From NCBI RefSeq assembly GCF_019139815.1, contig NZ_CP077079.1, positions 5,215,001 through 5,279,000 of the forward strand: a DNA stretch of 64,000 nt, read 5' to 3'. Positions 27,033-36,873 of the stretch are shown here, piece after piece. The stretch's first letter is position 1. Each line of letters opens with the position of its first letter. The DNA comes from Pseudomonas asgharzadehiana (lineage in GTDB: Bacteria; Pseudomonadota; Gammaproteobacteria; Pseudomonadales; Pseudomonadaceae). Position numbers and translations under genes: made by a program. The notes beneath the pieces were generated by a model. It did not search any database, had not been told where the DNA came from, and worked only from the letters and a program-made list of their open reading frames with translations.

Positions 27033-29530
27033 ACCATCAAGCCCAGCGTCTTGGCCTTGGCCACCGCTTGGGTGCGTCGCTCCACCCCGAGCTTGCTGTG
27101 GATACGCCGCGCGTGGGTCTTGACGGTGTGCAGGGAAATAAACAGCCGGTCGGCGATTTCCAGGTTGGAACTGCCCAACGCGATCAACTGCAACACCTCC
27201 AACTCACGCTGGCTCAAGGGGTTTTCCACTGCCCCCGAAGTGCATGCGCGGGGTTCCATCCCCAGTTCACTCAACAACCCCGGCGAGCGTAGTCGCAGCT
27301 CGCGGATCGCTTGTTGCACCTGGCAACGCTCGGCCAACTCCAAGCCGTTTTGCAGCGAGCGACGCGCCAACGCGGGCTCGCCGACGTGCCAGGCGACTTC
27401 CCCAAGCACCAGGTGCAGTTCGGTTTCCAGGCAGAGCATGCCGCGCTGATGAGTCGCCTGCAGCAAGGCACTGAGCCGCGCCACCGGTTGCTCGGCGCAA
27501 CCGAGCTTCACCTCCGCCAACACCAGCAGGTATTCGAGGCGCGGGATCAATTCCAGGGTGGCCGGCGGCGCTTGTTTGGCCTGGGGCCCACGGAAGTGGC
27601 GCAATACGCGACGCATCGCTTCCACGGTCAGTTCGGCGCGGCCCTGCTGCAACCAGAAGTGCCCACTGACCAACAACAGTACGGCGCGGTACACCGTGTC
27701 CGGCACCTGGCGTTGCTGCATCAGGCGCTCGGCCTCGCGCAACTGGAAAAATGCCTGGGCGTAATCGCCACGATTGGCAGCCACCAGCGCCAGGCCGAGA
27801 AACCCGTAGAGCACGCGTTTGTCCTGGCTGTGCAGGCACATCTTCATGCCGCTCTCGAAACACTCCACCGCCAGGCTATCCTGCCCCTGGCGCAGGGCCA
27901 GATGCCCACGGCGCAGAGCGATACGCCCAACCAACGGGCCCGCGCTGAGCCGCTGTTTAAGCAACATCGCCTGCACCCCTTCCAGCAGGCTTTGCGCACG
28001 GTAAGGCGCGCCGCGCTGTTCCAGCAACTGGGCGTGATCCAGCTCGAGCAGCGCCTCCAGCAACAATGAGCCATGGGCGCGAGCCAGGCACAACGCCTCG
28101 CGGTTCAGGCCCTGGGCCACGTCCAGTTCACCGCGCAGCAAGGCTTGCTGGGTCAGCCCCGACAGGCACATCAGGCGCGAGGTCCAGGCGCTGTCGGGCA
28201 AGGCTTGCAGGGCTTCCAGAAAATGCCCGCGAGAACCCTCGGCATCGCCGCCCAGGTGCAACAGCCAGCCCCACTGCGCCTGCCAGCGCGCCAGCAAATG
28301 TCGCTGGCGGGGCGCCGTGGATTGCGGGGCAAACCGCGCGAGCTGATCGATGCACACCGCCGCCTGATCGAAGCGCCCGGCGAACAGCAGCGCCGCCGTC
28401 AGCAGGCCCACCAGTTGCGCCGAACCGAGCATCAATTCATCGCCGTGCTGTTCATGCAGACGCAACAGCAGCGCGGCGTTTTGCTGGCGGAACAGGTCCT
28501 CGAAACTGAAGTGCTGCAACAGGCTCACCGCCACTTCATATTCTTCGGCCAACAGCGCCTGCTCGAAGGCGGCCTGCCAGTCCTGTTCGGCGCAGAACCA
28601 TTGGCAGGCGCGCCGGTGCCACGAGCGCTTGGCCGGCCAGGGTGCGTTGCGCATCAACTGCGCCAGCGGCGGAAAAACCTGCAGCCAGTCGCTGTCTTCC
28701 CACGGCTGGATAAATGCACCGAGGGCCTGTAGATCGCGCAGATACTGGTCGCCATCACCGGCGCCGAACAGATGCTCGCACAGGCCAATGTTGAAACGCG
28801 GCAGATGGGCCAGCACCTGCCAGGCCTCCGTCAGTTCGGGCGGCAGGGTGCTGAAGAGTTCATGTTGCAGGTAATCGAGCAGGGTTTTGTCGGGATGGCC
28901 GTCGCCCAGCAAGGCGATGCGCACCCCGGCGCACCAGCCGGCGCTGAACTGCAACACACTGTGCAGAGTCTGCCCCGGCGCATGGCTGAGCAGTTGCTGG
29001 ATTTCCGCCGGGTTGAACGCCAGTTCGGCGCCACATTCGAGCAGCTCATCGTCGAGCAGCAGCCGCGGCCAGTTACACGCCGGCCGCCGTCGCGCGCCCA
29101 GCCACCAGGTCAGCGCCGGGCTGCTGGCAATGAGTAGGCGATCGAGCAAGGCGTCGGTGGCAGGAGCGGGCAAGCGGCAAAAATCATCGAGGAACAGCCA
29201 GGCAGGGGTCTGCCAACGGCTGAGGTCCAGCAGCAAGGTGGCTTCATCGGTAAACGCCAGGCCCAGGTTCTGCGCCAGGTGCCGACACAGGTCGAGCGGG
29301 CTGAGGGCCACGCCATTGAGGGGCAGCCAATACACCTGACAACCCGTCGGCGCCTGCAATGCGCATTCAGCGAGCAAGGCACTCTTGCCGCTGCCGCCGG
29401 GCGCGCACAACAACTTGACCCGTACCTGCGCCGCCAGCAACGGCTCGGCCAGGCGCGGGCGCAGCAGATGATGGGCGGACAGCCGAGGCATGAATCCAGG
29501 ACGGTCCAGGCAGCGTGTCATGGCAGTCAT
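27029..29530 (-). CDS. MalT-like LuxR-family ATP-dependent activator
   Basis: An 833-residue LAL-type regulator: P-loop APGGSGKS at 43-50, a NOD/ATPase region to about 330, a long TPR-like helical region (about 340-745) and a C-terminal LuxR helix-turn-helix (about 765-830, [16 protein letters not shown]). Such proteins oligomerise with ATP and an inducer. It follows the DUF1302/DUF1329 genes on the same strand and most likely activates that cluster, as similar regulators do in other pseudomonads. Start 29530 has AGGA seven bases upstream; an in-frame ATG at 29521 is an alternative. Confidence 0.88.
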   Translation of the reverse strand: MTAMTRCLDRPGFMPRLSAHHLLRPRLAEPLLAAQVRVKLLCAPGGSGKSALLAECALQAPTGCQVYWLPLNGVALSPLDLCRHLAQNLGLAFTDEATLLLDLSRWQTPAWLFLDDFCRLPAPATDALLDRLLIASSPALTWWLGARRRPACNWPRLLLDDELLECGAELAFNPAEIQQLLSHAPGQTLHSVLQFSAGWCAGVRIALLGDGHPDKTLLDYLQHELFSTLPPELTEAWQVLAHLPRFNIGLCEHLFGAGDGDQYLRDLQALGAFIQPWEDSDWLQVFPPLAQLMRNAPWPAKRSWHRRACQWFCAEQDWQAAFEQALLAEEYEVAVSLLQHFSFEDLFRQQNAALLLRLHEQHGDELMLGSAQLVGLLTAALLFAGRFDQAAVCIDQLARFAPQSTAPRQRHLLARWQAQWGWLLHLGGDAEGSRGHFLEALQALPDSAWTSRLMCLSGLTQQALLRGELDVAQGLNREALCLARAHGSLLLEALLELDHAQLLEQRGAPYRAQSLLEGVQAMLLKQRLSAGPLVGRIALRRGHLALRQGQDSLAVECFESGMKMCLHSQDKRVLYGFLGLALVAANRGDYAQAFFQLREAERLMQQRQVPDTVYRAVLLLVSGHFWLQQGRAELTVEAMRRVLRHFRGPQAKQAPPATLELIPRLEYLLVLAEVKLGCAEQPVARLSALLQATHQRGMLCLETELHLVLGEVAWHVGEPALARRSLQNGLELAERCQVQQAIRELRLRSPGLLSELGMEPRACTSGAVENPLSQRELEVLQLIALGSSNLEIADRLFISLHTVKTHARRIHSKLGVERRTQAVAKAKTLGLMV

Positions 29531-29659
29531 TGCTGCATCCTGCGTTTTTATTGTTATGCAACGTGATGCGTACCCTAGTCCTGAGGCGGGCGGTTGTTGA
29601 AGAAGTATTCAGCGGGGTGATTGAGGGCCATGCATAGAACCCCATGTGTATAAAACCAG

Positions 29660-29691
29660 TGTGGGAGGGGGCAGCAAGCCCCCTCCCAGAT
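29660..29691. repeat. REP palindrome
   Basis: GTGGGAGGGGGC and its complement surround a short loop, in the 184-base gap between the DUF1329 gene end and the LuxR-type gene start. Confidence 0.85.
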
Positions 29692-29714
29692 TTTGCCTCC
29701 ACTTCGATCCGGGA

Positions 29715-31073
29715 TCAGCGCACGCCCTCAGCCCGCAAGGCTGCCGGGGTGTAGTCCGCCGCCTTGGCCGCGAAGCCGAACACGAAGCTGCTTTTCTCCT
29801 CGTTTTTCATGCCCAGCGCGATGTAGCGCCCGGCGATCAGGTCATACAGGGTTTCCACCGTGTAGGCCGGCACCTGGTGGTCGTAGTAGAACTGCGCATG
29901 GCCTTCGGCAACCCGCCACAGTTGGCCGCGGCCGTCGTAGTGATCCACCAGCGCGACTTGCCAGCTGTCTTCGTCGATGTACATGTGGCGCTTGGCATAG
30001 ATATGCCGCTCGCTGGGCTTGACCGTACCGACCACTTCCCACACCCGGTGCAGTTCGTAGCGGGTCAGGTCCTGGTTGATGTGCCCGGCCTTGATGATGT
30101 CGTCGTACTTGAGCGAGGGCGAGTCGAGCTTGTAGCTGTTGTAGGGGATGTACATCTCTTTTTTGCCCACCAGCTTCCAGTCATAGCGGTCGGGCGCGCC
30201 GGAGAACATGTCGAAGTTGTCGGTGGTGCGCAGGCCGTCGGAGGCGGTGCCCGGGCCGTCGTAGGACACTTGCGGCGCGCGTCGCACGCGGCGTTGGCCA
30301 GCGTTGTAGATCCAGGCCAGGCGTGGCTCCTTCACTTGGTCGAGGGTTTCATGCACCAACAGCACGTTGCCCGCCAGGCGCGCAGGGGCGGTGACCGATT
30401 GCTTGAAATAGCTGAGCACGTTGGCCGCCTTGGCCTGATCGATATCCGGGATCGCTTGCGGCACCGCCACTTCTTCTTCGAAGCGGATCGGCGTGTAGCT
30501 GCCGTTGGTCTGCGGGGTGGCCTGGGTGATGATGCGGCGCAAGTTACCGCCGTGGTAACGGGTGATGTGGTTCCACAGCACCTCCACGCCGTTCTTCGGA
30601 ATCGGGAATGCGTAGTAACGGTTGCCGGTGAAGTTTTCCAGGCCGTTACCGTCATTGATCGCCTTGACGTTCAGCGCGCTGCGCTTGATCGACTCGTAGA
30701 TATCCGCCGGCAGGTTGACCGTACGGTGGCTGGGGTACACCGGGATCTTGTAGGTCTCGGGGTAGCGCTTGAACATCGCCACCTGGCCGTCGGAGAGCTT
30801 GTCTTTGTACTTGTCGACGGTGGCGGCGGTGATCACGAACAGCGGTTTTTCGCTGGCGAATGGGTCGGCAAGGAAACCTTTGCTGTCCACCGCGCCGGCG
30901 TTTTTCGGGATGCCGCCGGTCCAGGCCGGGATCGAGCCGTCGGCGTTGCCGGCCTTTTCGGCACCGACCGGGGTCAGGATGGTGCCCAGCTTGGCGGCTT
31001 CTTCCGGCGACACCGCCGCCATCACGTGGGCGGCCAACAGACTCAGGGCCAATACTGCAATTGTCTTACGCAT
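29715..31073 (-). CDS. DUF1329 exported protein
   Basis: A 452-residue protein with a Sec signal peptide (1-19, ending VMA) and the DUF1329 sequence pattern, including many Tyr/Trp-rich beta segments consistent with a LolB/LolA-like lipid-binding fold. DUF1329 genes are almost always paired with DUF1302 genes, as here (26 bases apart). The family is inferred to carry or process hydrophobic compounds at the outer membrane; no reaction is established. The REP and LuxR gene follow. Confidence 0.85.
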   Translation of the reverse strand: MRKTIAVLALSLLAAHVMAAVSPEEAAKLGTILTPVGAEKAGNADGSIPAWTGGIPKNAGAVDSKGFLADPFASEKPLFVITAATVDKYKDKLSDGQVAMFKRYPETYKIPVYPSHRTVNLPADIYESIKRSALNVKAINDGNGLENFTGNRYYAFPIPKNGVEVLWNHITRYHGGNLRRIITQATPQTNGSYTPIRFEEEVAVPQAIPDIDQAKAANVLSYFKQSVTAPARLAGNVLLVHETLDQVKEPRLAWIYNAGQRRVRRAPQVSYDGPGTASDGLRTTDNFDMFSGAPDRYDWKLVGKKEMYIPYNSYKLDSPSLKYDDIIKAGHINQDLTRYELHRVWEVVGTVKPSERHIYAKRHMYIDEDSWQVALVDHYDGRGQLWRVAEGHAQFYYDHQVPAYTVETLYDLIAGRYIALGMKNEEKSSFVFGFAAKAADYTPAALRAEGVR

Positions 31074-31099
31074 AGGTTCTTGTCCTTCTTTAAGCCAGA

Positions 31100-32890
31100 T
31101 CAGAAGTTCACGCCGAAGCTGAGGGCGAGGAAGTCACGGTCGGTCAGGGTGTTGTAGTCGCCACCGAAGAAATCGGTGTAGCTGAGGCTGGCGGTGTAGG
31201 TGCTGCGGTAGTCCGCATCCACGCCGACGCTGATGGCCTTGGCGCCTTTATTGAACAGACCGTTGGGACCGTAACCGGCCACGTCATGGGACCAGGACAG
31301 GTTGGGCTTGAGGTTCACCCCGGCAATCGCATTGTTGTAGTCCAGGATCGCCCGCGCGCGGTAGCCCCACGAGGTGGAAGTGACGAAACCGTCGGTGTCG
31401 CCCTGGAAACCATAGGCGCCGTACACCGAATCACGGCCGTAACGCAGTTTGGATTTGTCCTCCAGGCCCGCCACGTGCACGACGGCCGCCTCGCCTACCA
31501 GGGTCAGGCGTTCGGCGCCCAGCACCTGGTCGAAGAACTGAGTCAGGGAGCTTTGGATCTGGGTGATTTCCTTGCGGCGATAGCCTTTGTTGTCGCTGCC
31601 GAAATTGCTGCGGATGGGCGACGCGAGTTGACCGGACGTCGGGTTGATCAGGGCCAGGGTCAGGTCGGTGGTATTCAACTGCACCGGGGCATTCGGGCGA
31701 TAGCTGATCTCACCGGTCCACGCAGTGCCGGTGGGCAGGGTGGTGGAGAAACTGGCCCCAAACAGGCGGATATCTTCCGGATATTCAAGGTAGTACTGGC
31801 CACGGCCGAGCATCGTGCTGGTGACCAGGCTATCTCCCGTATTCGGCCGCAACAGGTTGGAAAGGTCGCGGATGGCGTCCATCGTCGTCGCGTTGGAGTT
31901 GTTGGTAATTGTCCCCACAGTCGGCGTCCGGCTGTGGTAGTTCATAAAGTACAAACCATACTCGGTGTCGTCCCCCAACCACCGCAGGGCGGCGCCAAAT
32001 TGACCGGAATCGCGAGCATCACGGTCGCCGGCGCGGCGTACGATCACCCCTTCATTGGTTACCCCAAAGCCTTGGCCAAAGCGCGCGGCCACGGGTTGCA
32101 ACGGTGCAATCGCCGGGCTGCCCACCGTGTAATTACCCGTGCAACCATCCGCCGCCACATCCCCACCGAAGAACGTGCCGCAGTTATCCAGCACGGTCTG
32201 GTCCCACTCCAACTGGTAGAAACCCTCCACGGTCAGCTGGCTGGTCAGGCTCTGGGACGCGAATAGCATGTTCACCGGGATCAGGCCTTCCTTGATCTCG
32301 GCACCGGGCCGACGGAAGGCCGACACGTCAATGGGGTTGATGCTGTTGATGGAGTTGCCGATGAAGGTACTTTCGCCCCAACTGACCACTTGCTTACCGG
32401 CGCGCACGGTGCCCGGCAGGTCGCCCAGGGAGTAGTTGTGGTAGACGAACGCATCGAGGATCTGCGCGCCGCTGGACTTGGCGCCTTCCTTGCGGTTGTG
32501 GTCGCTGATCTGTTTGAACTCGCGGTCTTCGTCCTTGAGTTCAAAGTCGTACCAGTACTTGCCACGGACGAACACACCGGTGTCGCCGTATTTGAGCTCA
32601 AGGTCGTGCAGGCCCTTGAAGATCTTGGAGAAGGTTTCGCCCTTCTTGAAATTGAGCCGCCCGTCATCCCCGGTGGACGCTTGCCCCGTACCGCCGTTGA
32701 CGGTGCCGACCAGGCTCTTGTCGGCATCGCGCATGCCCCAACTCGCACCCACCGACAACGACGAATCGAATTGCCCTTCGATCTCGCCAATATTGAACGA
32801 AACAGCCTGAGCCTGGGCACAGCAACCCAAGGCAACCGCAGCGGCCAGCGCCTGTGGCGTGAAGATGGCGCGCATTGTTGTTTTTGTCAT
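31100..32890 (-). CDS. DUF1302 outer-membrane protein
   Basis: A 596-residue exported protein: signal peptide 1-29 (ending AQA), then alternating beta-strands and a terminal aromatic residue (FGVNF), features of an outer-membrane beta-barrel. It belongs to DUF1302, partner of DUF1329. A role in uptake of hydrophobic or lipid-like substrates is inferred from family context. I chose ATG 32890 because the upstream in-frame extension has no signal peptide and poor coding character. Confidence 0.85.
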   Translation of the reverse strand: MTKTTMRAIFTPQALAAAVALGCCAQAQAVSFNIGEIEGQFDSSLSVGASWGMRDADKSLVGTVNGGTGQASTGDDGRLNFKKGETFSKIFKGLHDLELKYGDTGVFVRGKYWYDFELKDEDREFKQISDHNRKEGAKSSGAQILDAFVYHNYSLGDLPGTVRAGKQVVSWGESTFIGNSINSINPIDVSAFRRPGAEIKEGLIPVNMLFASQSLTSQLTVEGFYQLEWDQTVLDNCGTFFGGDVAADGCTGNYTVGSPAIAPLQPVAARFGQGFGVTNEGVIVRRAGDRDARDSGQFGAALRWLGDDTEYGLYFMNYHSRTPTVGTITNNSNATTMDAIRDLSNLLRPNTGDSLVTSTMLGRGQYYLEYPEDIRLFGASFSTTLPTGTAWTGEISYRPNAPVQLNTTDLTLALINPTSGQLASPIRSNFGSDNKGYRRKEITQIQSSLTQFFDQVLGAERLTLVGEAAVVHVAGLEDKSKLRYGRDSVYGAYGFQGDTDGFVTSTSWGYRARAILDYNNAIAGVNLKPNLSWSHDVAGYGPNGLFNKGAKAISVGVDADYRSTYTASLSYTDFFGGDYNTLTDRDFLALSFGVNF

Positions 32891-33194
32891 GCGTCTTCCC
32901 CGGTGAGTGACAGAAGGCTCCACCCTACTGCCGCGCATCGGGAGCGATAAGCGCACCAAGGAGGGATTCGCGTTGTCGCTCAAAAGGATTACCGGGCGCT
33001 CTGGCTGGGGTCTTGGCGACGGCATGGATCGGGTGGATGGTGGCTTATCAGGGGAATGGATGGCGCCCAGGGCAACTGTTGCCGTATCGGTAACAGTCCT
33101 TGTTCCGAAGCGCTATTACTCATTGTGTTACCAACGGCTATTCTTGCCGGGCTTTCAGGGCAAACCGCCCGCTTCCGCCACCGGAAGAAAAGCC

Positions 33195-33245
33195 ATGTTC
33201 AAATGGATTGGTGCCTGTTTTCAATCTGTTACCGGTGTTCACTGA
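33195..33245 (+). CDS. 16-codon micro-ORF
   Basis: ATG 33195 opens a 16-residue peptide (MFKWIGACFQSVTGVH) with GGAAG 8 bases upstream and a terminator 38 bases after its stop. Size and position suggest a leader peptide or a small protein carried by a small RNA. Coding status is unproven; its frame may be chance. Confidence 0.35.
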   Translation: MFKWIGACFQSVTGVH

Positions 33246-33282
33246 CGTTGATTTGTCGCTCCTTGATCCAACGTCTTACTTC

Positions 33283-33310
33283 GGCCGCTGCGTTTGCAGC
33301 GGCCTTTTTT
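33283..33310 (+). terminator. Strong plus-strand terminator
   Basis: GGCCGCTGC, GTTT loop, GCAGCGGCC, then six T. The minus strand lacks a T-tract after the stem, so it is directional and ends a plus-strand RNA. Confidence 0.9.
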
Positions 33311-33374
33311 ATGCCTGGAATAAAAACGGGGCGCCCATGGCGCCCCGTCATATTCAAGGGTATTCAAGCAACGA

Positions 33375-34286
33375 TCACAGGCTGTATTTCTGCAGGTTGG
33401 CCATCATCTCCTTCAACGCCTCGATGTTGTCTTGAGGATGGGCTGCGCCTTCGAAATCGCAGATCTGCTGCCAGTGCGCCGCCACGTCATCGGGCGAAAA
33501 ACCGGCCTCGGGGTCAAAACCCACACCCAGGCTGCGCTCCCAGCGGGTCTTGCCAACCCAGCCGCCGCCCACTTCGAATAGACCCGAGGTTTCCTGGCAC
33601 GCCTCGCTGCCCAGGTACACCACCAGCGGGCTGACCAGCTCCGGCTTGAGGCGCTCGAATACCTGCGGCGGGATCAGGCCTTCGGTCATGCGCGTGCCGC
33701 CGGTGGGGGCGATGGCATTGACCAGGATATTGTTCTTGCGCCCTTCCAGCGCCAGGGTGCGGGTCAGGCCATACAGGCCAAGCTTGGCCATGCCGTAGTT
33801 GGACTGGCCAAAGTTGCCGTAGATGCCCGAAGTGGACGCGGTGAAGATCACCCGGCCATACCCTTGCTCACGCAGATGGGGCCAGGCGGCGCGGGTGACT
33901 TTGTAGGCGCCTTCGACATGCACGCGGTAAACCAGGTCCCAGTCGGCGTCGTCCATTTTGTGGAAGGTTTTATCGCGCAGGATGCCGGCATTGTTGACCA
34001 CCACATCGATGCGGCCGAAGGCGTCCAGTGCGTGCTGCACGATCTTGTCACCGTCGGTGACAGAGTCATGGTTGGCCTCGGCGATACCGCCCGCCGCGCG
34101 GATTTCCGCCACCACCCGATCAGCCGCCGACGCATTGGCGCCTTCGCCCTGGGTAGAACCACCCAGATCGTTGACCAGTACCTTGGCCCCGTGCCTGGCG
34201 AACAACAGCGCATGGGCCCGGCCCAAGCCGCCGCCGGCACCGGTGACGATCACGACCTTATCCTGGAACTGCACTGACTCACTCAT
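33375..34286 (-). CDS. SDR-family hydroxyacyl dehydrogenase-like oxidoreductase
   Basis: A 303-residue short-chain dehydrogenase with cofactor motif TGAGGGLGRAHA, NNAG and catalytic YGMAK (YxxxK). The motif set resembles the dehydrogenase part of peroxisomal multifunctional enzyme type 2, (3R)-hydroxyacyl-CoA dehydrogenase, so a role in acyl-CoA or steroid-like substrate oxidation is plausible. ATG 34286 has GGAG six bases upstream. It follows the hydrolase gene in the same direction. Confidence 0.85.
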   Translation of the reverse strand: MSESVQFQDKVVIVTGAGGGLGRAHALLFARHGAKVLVNDLGGSTQGEGANASAADRVVAEIRAAGGIAEANHDSVTDGDKIVQHALDAFGRIDVVVNNAGILRDKTFHKMDDADWDLVYRVHVEGAYKVTRAAWPHLREQGYGRVIFTASTSGIYGNFGQSNYGMAKLGLYGLTRTLALEGRKNNILVNAIAPTGGTRMTEGLIPPQVFERLKPELVSPLVVYLGSEACQETSGLFEVGGGWVGKTRWERSLGVGFDPEAGFSPDDVAAHWQQICDFEGAAHPQDNIEALKEMMANLQKYSL

Positions 34287-34404
34287 ACCGAACTCCAATG
34301 GCGACAATGGCAATGGGTGGAGTGTCAGGCACAGCGTCTCTGGTCACAATAAAAACGGCCAGGGCTGAATGGTGCTCGATAAGGCTGGGGGATGATCCTG
34401 CGGC

Positions 34405-35307
34405 TCAGGAATAAGCCACTCGCGACTCAACCTGCCGGATGCGCTCACGAAACGCCAGGTAGTGCTTGAGCACCTGCACCGGCGCCTCGATCTGCGGGTA
34501 GTGGCCGATATTGGCGAGCAACACCGTGTCGGCGTGGGGCACCAACTGGTGGTAACGCTCCAGCATATGAACACCGGAGATGGGGTCGAGCTCGCCGTTG
34601 ATCAGCTTCAGCGGCACCTCACCCTGCTGCATCGCCGTAACCCAGCGCTCACGCAGGCGCCGACGCTGAGGGATGTAGGCAATCAATTTGTGCAGGATGC
34701 GCGTGCCGTCATTGCCGTCGATCAGGCTCCAGAAGTCGTCCAGGGCGCTTTCGCTGGGGCGGGTATCGGGGCCGAAAATCTCGTTGAAGCTGTTCGCCAG
34801 GGCATTGCGCCCGAAGGCTCGACCGATCATCCAGCCCAATGGGCTGAGCAAGAGCTTTTGTACCAACGCCGGGCGATGGGTTTCCGGGAACAACCCGCCG
34901 TTGAGAAACACGCAACTGGCCATCCGGAACCGGCCCTCGGAATGGCGAGCCAACAGTTCCTGGGCGACGCTGTCCCCGTAGTCATGGGCCAGCACATGCA
35001 CCGGCTGCTCAACCCGCAGGTGTTCGAGCAGGGCTTGTTGCACATCCGCCTGCTCCAACAGGCAGTAGCCGTGATCGAGCGGCTTGGCCGAATCGCCGAA
35101 GCCGAGCATGTCACACGCAATGACCAGGTTGTGCTGGGTCAGGGGCTGCCACAGGTAATGCCAGTCCCAACTGGCCGTGGGGAAGCCATGGATCAACAGC
35201 AAGGGTTCGCCCTGCCCCGCCACCCAATAGCGGAGGGTGTGGCCGCGAAAATCGAAACTCTGGCTGCGCTTGCGCCAGGCTCTGAGGGGGATCTCGGCGA
35301 GTGGCAT
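34405..35307 (-). CDS. Alpha/beta hydrolase with Asp nucleophile
   Basis: A 300-residue alpha/beta-fold hydrolase. The oxyanion loop is LIHGFP, and the nucleophile elbow is AHDYGDS, placing Asp109 at the nucleophile position as in epoxide hydrolases and haloalkane dehalogenases rather than Ser esterases. An acid residue in GELDP and His in NIGHYPQ complete the triad. Its start overlaps the aldolase stop by one base (TGATG), so the two are translationally coupled. Confidence 0.85.
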   Translation of the reverse strand: MPLAEIPLRAWRKRSQSFDFRGHTLRYWVAGQGEPLLLIHGFPTASWDWHYLWQPLTQHNLVIACDMLGFGDSAKPLDHGYCLLEQADVQQALLEHLRVEQPVHVLAHDYGDSVAQELLARHSEGRFRMASCVFLNGGLFPETHRPALVQKLLLSPLGWMIGRAFGRNALANSFNEIFGPDTRPSESALDDFWSLIDGNDGTRILHKLIAYIPQRRRLRERWVTAMQQGEVPLKLINGELDPISGVHMLERYHQLVPHADTVLLANIGHYPQIEAPVQVLKHYLAFRERIRQVESRVAYS

Positions 35308-36089
35308 CAGCTTCTATACCCAGGGTCTTGAGCATCCAATTTACGTAGCAACGCCGGCCAGGCCAGCGCGCCCCCCATACCTTGAGCACTCTTGGTGACC
35401 GCCGCCACCATGGCCTTGGCGCCCGCCAGAATCTGCGGGCCGATGGCGATCAGTTCCGCGCCGCCGTTTTGCGCCAGCACCTGGATATCGCAGGCACGCT
35501 GGAAGGTAAACATCATCAGGAAGGTGTCGGCGATGGTGTTGGCGCAGGTCAGCAGCCCATGGTTGTGCAGCATCAGGAAATGCTTGTCGCCCAGGTCGGC
35601 TTGCAGGCGCGCCTTCTCTTCGTGATTCAGCGCCACACCCTCATAGGCGTGATAGGCCAGGCTCGACAGCACGAAGATCGATTGCTGGCTGATCGGCAAC
35701 ACACCTTGCTTTTGCGCGGCCACCGCAACACCGGCGGCGGTGTGGGTGTGCAGCACGCAGGTCACGTCGTGACGCACTTCATGGATGGCGCTGTGGATGG
35801 TGTAGCCCGCCGGGTTGATCTCGTAGGGGCTGTCCATCAGCTTGTTGCCGGCCTGGTCGACTTTGACCAGGCTCGACGCGGTGATCTCGTGGAACATCAG
35901 CCCGTAGGGGTTGATCAGGAAATCATCGGTGCCCGGCACCTTGGCCGAGATATGGGTGAAGATCAAATCATCCCAGCCATGCAGCGCCACCAGGCGGTAG
36001 CAGGCCGCCAGGTCGACACGGGTTTGCCATTCGGCAGCGCTGACCTGGTCTTTGACATTCTGCGGCGATACAACCGGGGCTAGGCTCAC
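35307..36089 (-). CDS. Class II aldolase/adducin-family protein
   Basis: A 260-residue zinc-dependent class II aldolase/adducin protein. The HTHTAAG and HNHG motifs provide the metal-binding histidines. Related proteins act on phosphorylated sugars, but many in this subgroup are of unknown specificity. It appears to be the first gene of the block running aldolase, hydrolase, SDR, DUF1302, DUF1329 and LuxR-type regulator. Confidence 0.85.
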   Translation of the reverse strand: MSLAPVVSPQNVKDQVSAAEWQTRVDLAACYRLVALHGWDDLIFTHISAKVPGTDDFLINPYGLMFHEITASSLVKVDQAGNKLMDSPYEINPAGYTIHSAIHEVRHDVTCVLHTHTAAGVAVAAQKQGVLPISQQSIFVLSSLAYHAYEGVALNHEEKARLQADLGDKHFLMLHNHGLLTCANTIADTFLMMFTFQRACDIQVLAQNGGAELIAIGPQILAGAKAMVAAVTKSAQGMGGALAWPALLRKLDAQDPGYRS

Positions 36090-36234
36090 GGCAATGACCT
36101 CCTTGGCGCACGTTCTTATTGTTTTTTTAAGTGATGGGCCAGTCTAGTCAGACGCCCTGGCCGAAGGAGTTGCCTTCGCAGCCAGCTTGATGACCGAGCG
36201 AGTCAGCTGTGAGGATAGTTTAATTTTGTTTAAA

Positions 36235-36255
36235 CGGCGTCAAAGAGACGCCGTC
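36235..36255 (-). terminator. Terminator after the MioC-like gene
   Basis: ACGGCGTC, AAAGA loop, GACGCCGT; on the minus strand TTTAAACAAAATT follows. It is 35 bases beyond the flavodoxin stop. Confidence 0.7.
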
Positions 36256-36289
36256 AATAAAACTGCCGCGCACCGTCGGCAAAGCCCGT

Positions 36290-36745
36290 TCAATTGCGCA
36301 GTGCGCTAACCAATTCGGCCAGCCAAGGCTCGGCGTCGGCTTCCGGGGTGACGCTTTCGCTGGCGTCCAGGCGCAACATCGGCAGCACTTCATGTACACC
36401 CAACTCACCGAACAACTCGCGCATCTGTTCGCCGCCGCCACAGAAGGTATCGCCGTAGCTCGCATCGCCCAGGCCGATCACCGCGCCGGGCAGGCCACGC
36501 CAGGCGGCGGGCAACTGATCGCGAATGGTCGAGTACAGCGGTTGCAGGTTGTCGGGCAATTCGCCCATGCCGGTGGTCGACGTCACTGCAAGGAAGGCCT
36601 GCGGGGCAAAGGCCTGCACCTCGGCCAGGGTAGCGCGCGGGTTGTGCAAGACTTCAAAACCGGCGTTATTGAGGATGCCTGCGGCGTGGCGGGCGACTTC
36701 TTCAGCCGTGCCGTACACCGAGCCGGAAAGGATGGCGACTTTCAT
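36290..36745 (-). CDS. MioC-like flavodoxin domain protein
   Basis: A 151-residue FMN-binding flavodoxin fold of the MioC/YqcA kind: phosphate loop SGSVYGTAEE at residues 8-17, TSTTGMGELPDN, and GLGDASYGDTFCGGG. It acts as a soluble electron carrier; the partner is unknown. ATG 36745 follows AGGA by eight bases. It is divergent from the LOV gene, and in related pseudomonads I recall a flavodoxin gene at the same place beside the fol genes. Confidence 0.88.
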   Translation of the reverse strand: MKVAILSGSVYGTAEEVARHAAGILNNAGFEVLHNPRATLAEVQAFAPQAFLAVTSTTGMGELPDNLQPLYSTIRDQLPAAWRGLPGAVIGLGDASYGDTFCGGGEQMRELFGELGVHEVLPMLRLDASESVTPEADAEPWLAELVSALRN

Positions 36746-36873
36746 CAATCTGATCCTGTAGTTGAGCGAAAGGCTGGGATATTAACAGCGGTGCAAAAAT
36801 TTCGCGGCACGCCATGCAAGATTGTGAAGTTGCCATAAACTGTCTCACTCCTGACTAAGCCATGGATCGCCTA

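Larger units (their letters stand above)
33151..33310 (+). ncRNA. Candidate small RNA with embedded micro-ORF
   Basis: A strong plus-strand terminator at 33283-33310 has no annotated plus-strand gene before it, which implies a short transcript. A possible sigma-70 promoter is TTACTC at 33116-33121 and TATTCT at 33139-33144, a 17-base spacer, giving an RNA of about 160 bases. It may be regulatory, messenger, or both. I cannot match it to a named family by eye. Confidence 0.45.
32891..33374. other. 484-base intergenic region with plus-strand transcript signals
   Basis: Lies between the DUF1302 start and the SDR stop, both minus-strand genes. It should contain the DUF1302-DUF1329 promoter near 32891-33050, and it holds a strong plus-strand terminator with a micro-ORF ahead of it, listed separately. 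Confidence 0.6.

Noticed and set aside
29646..31157. 503-codon plus-strand open frame opposite the DUF1329 gene
   Set aside because: DUF1329 with a signal peptide is clearly encoded on the minus strand; no motif is seen in the reverse frame.
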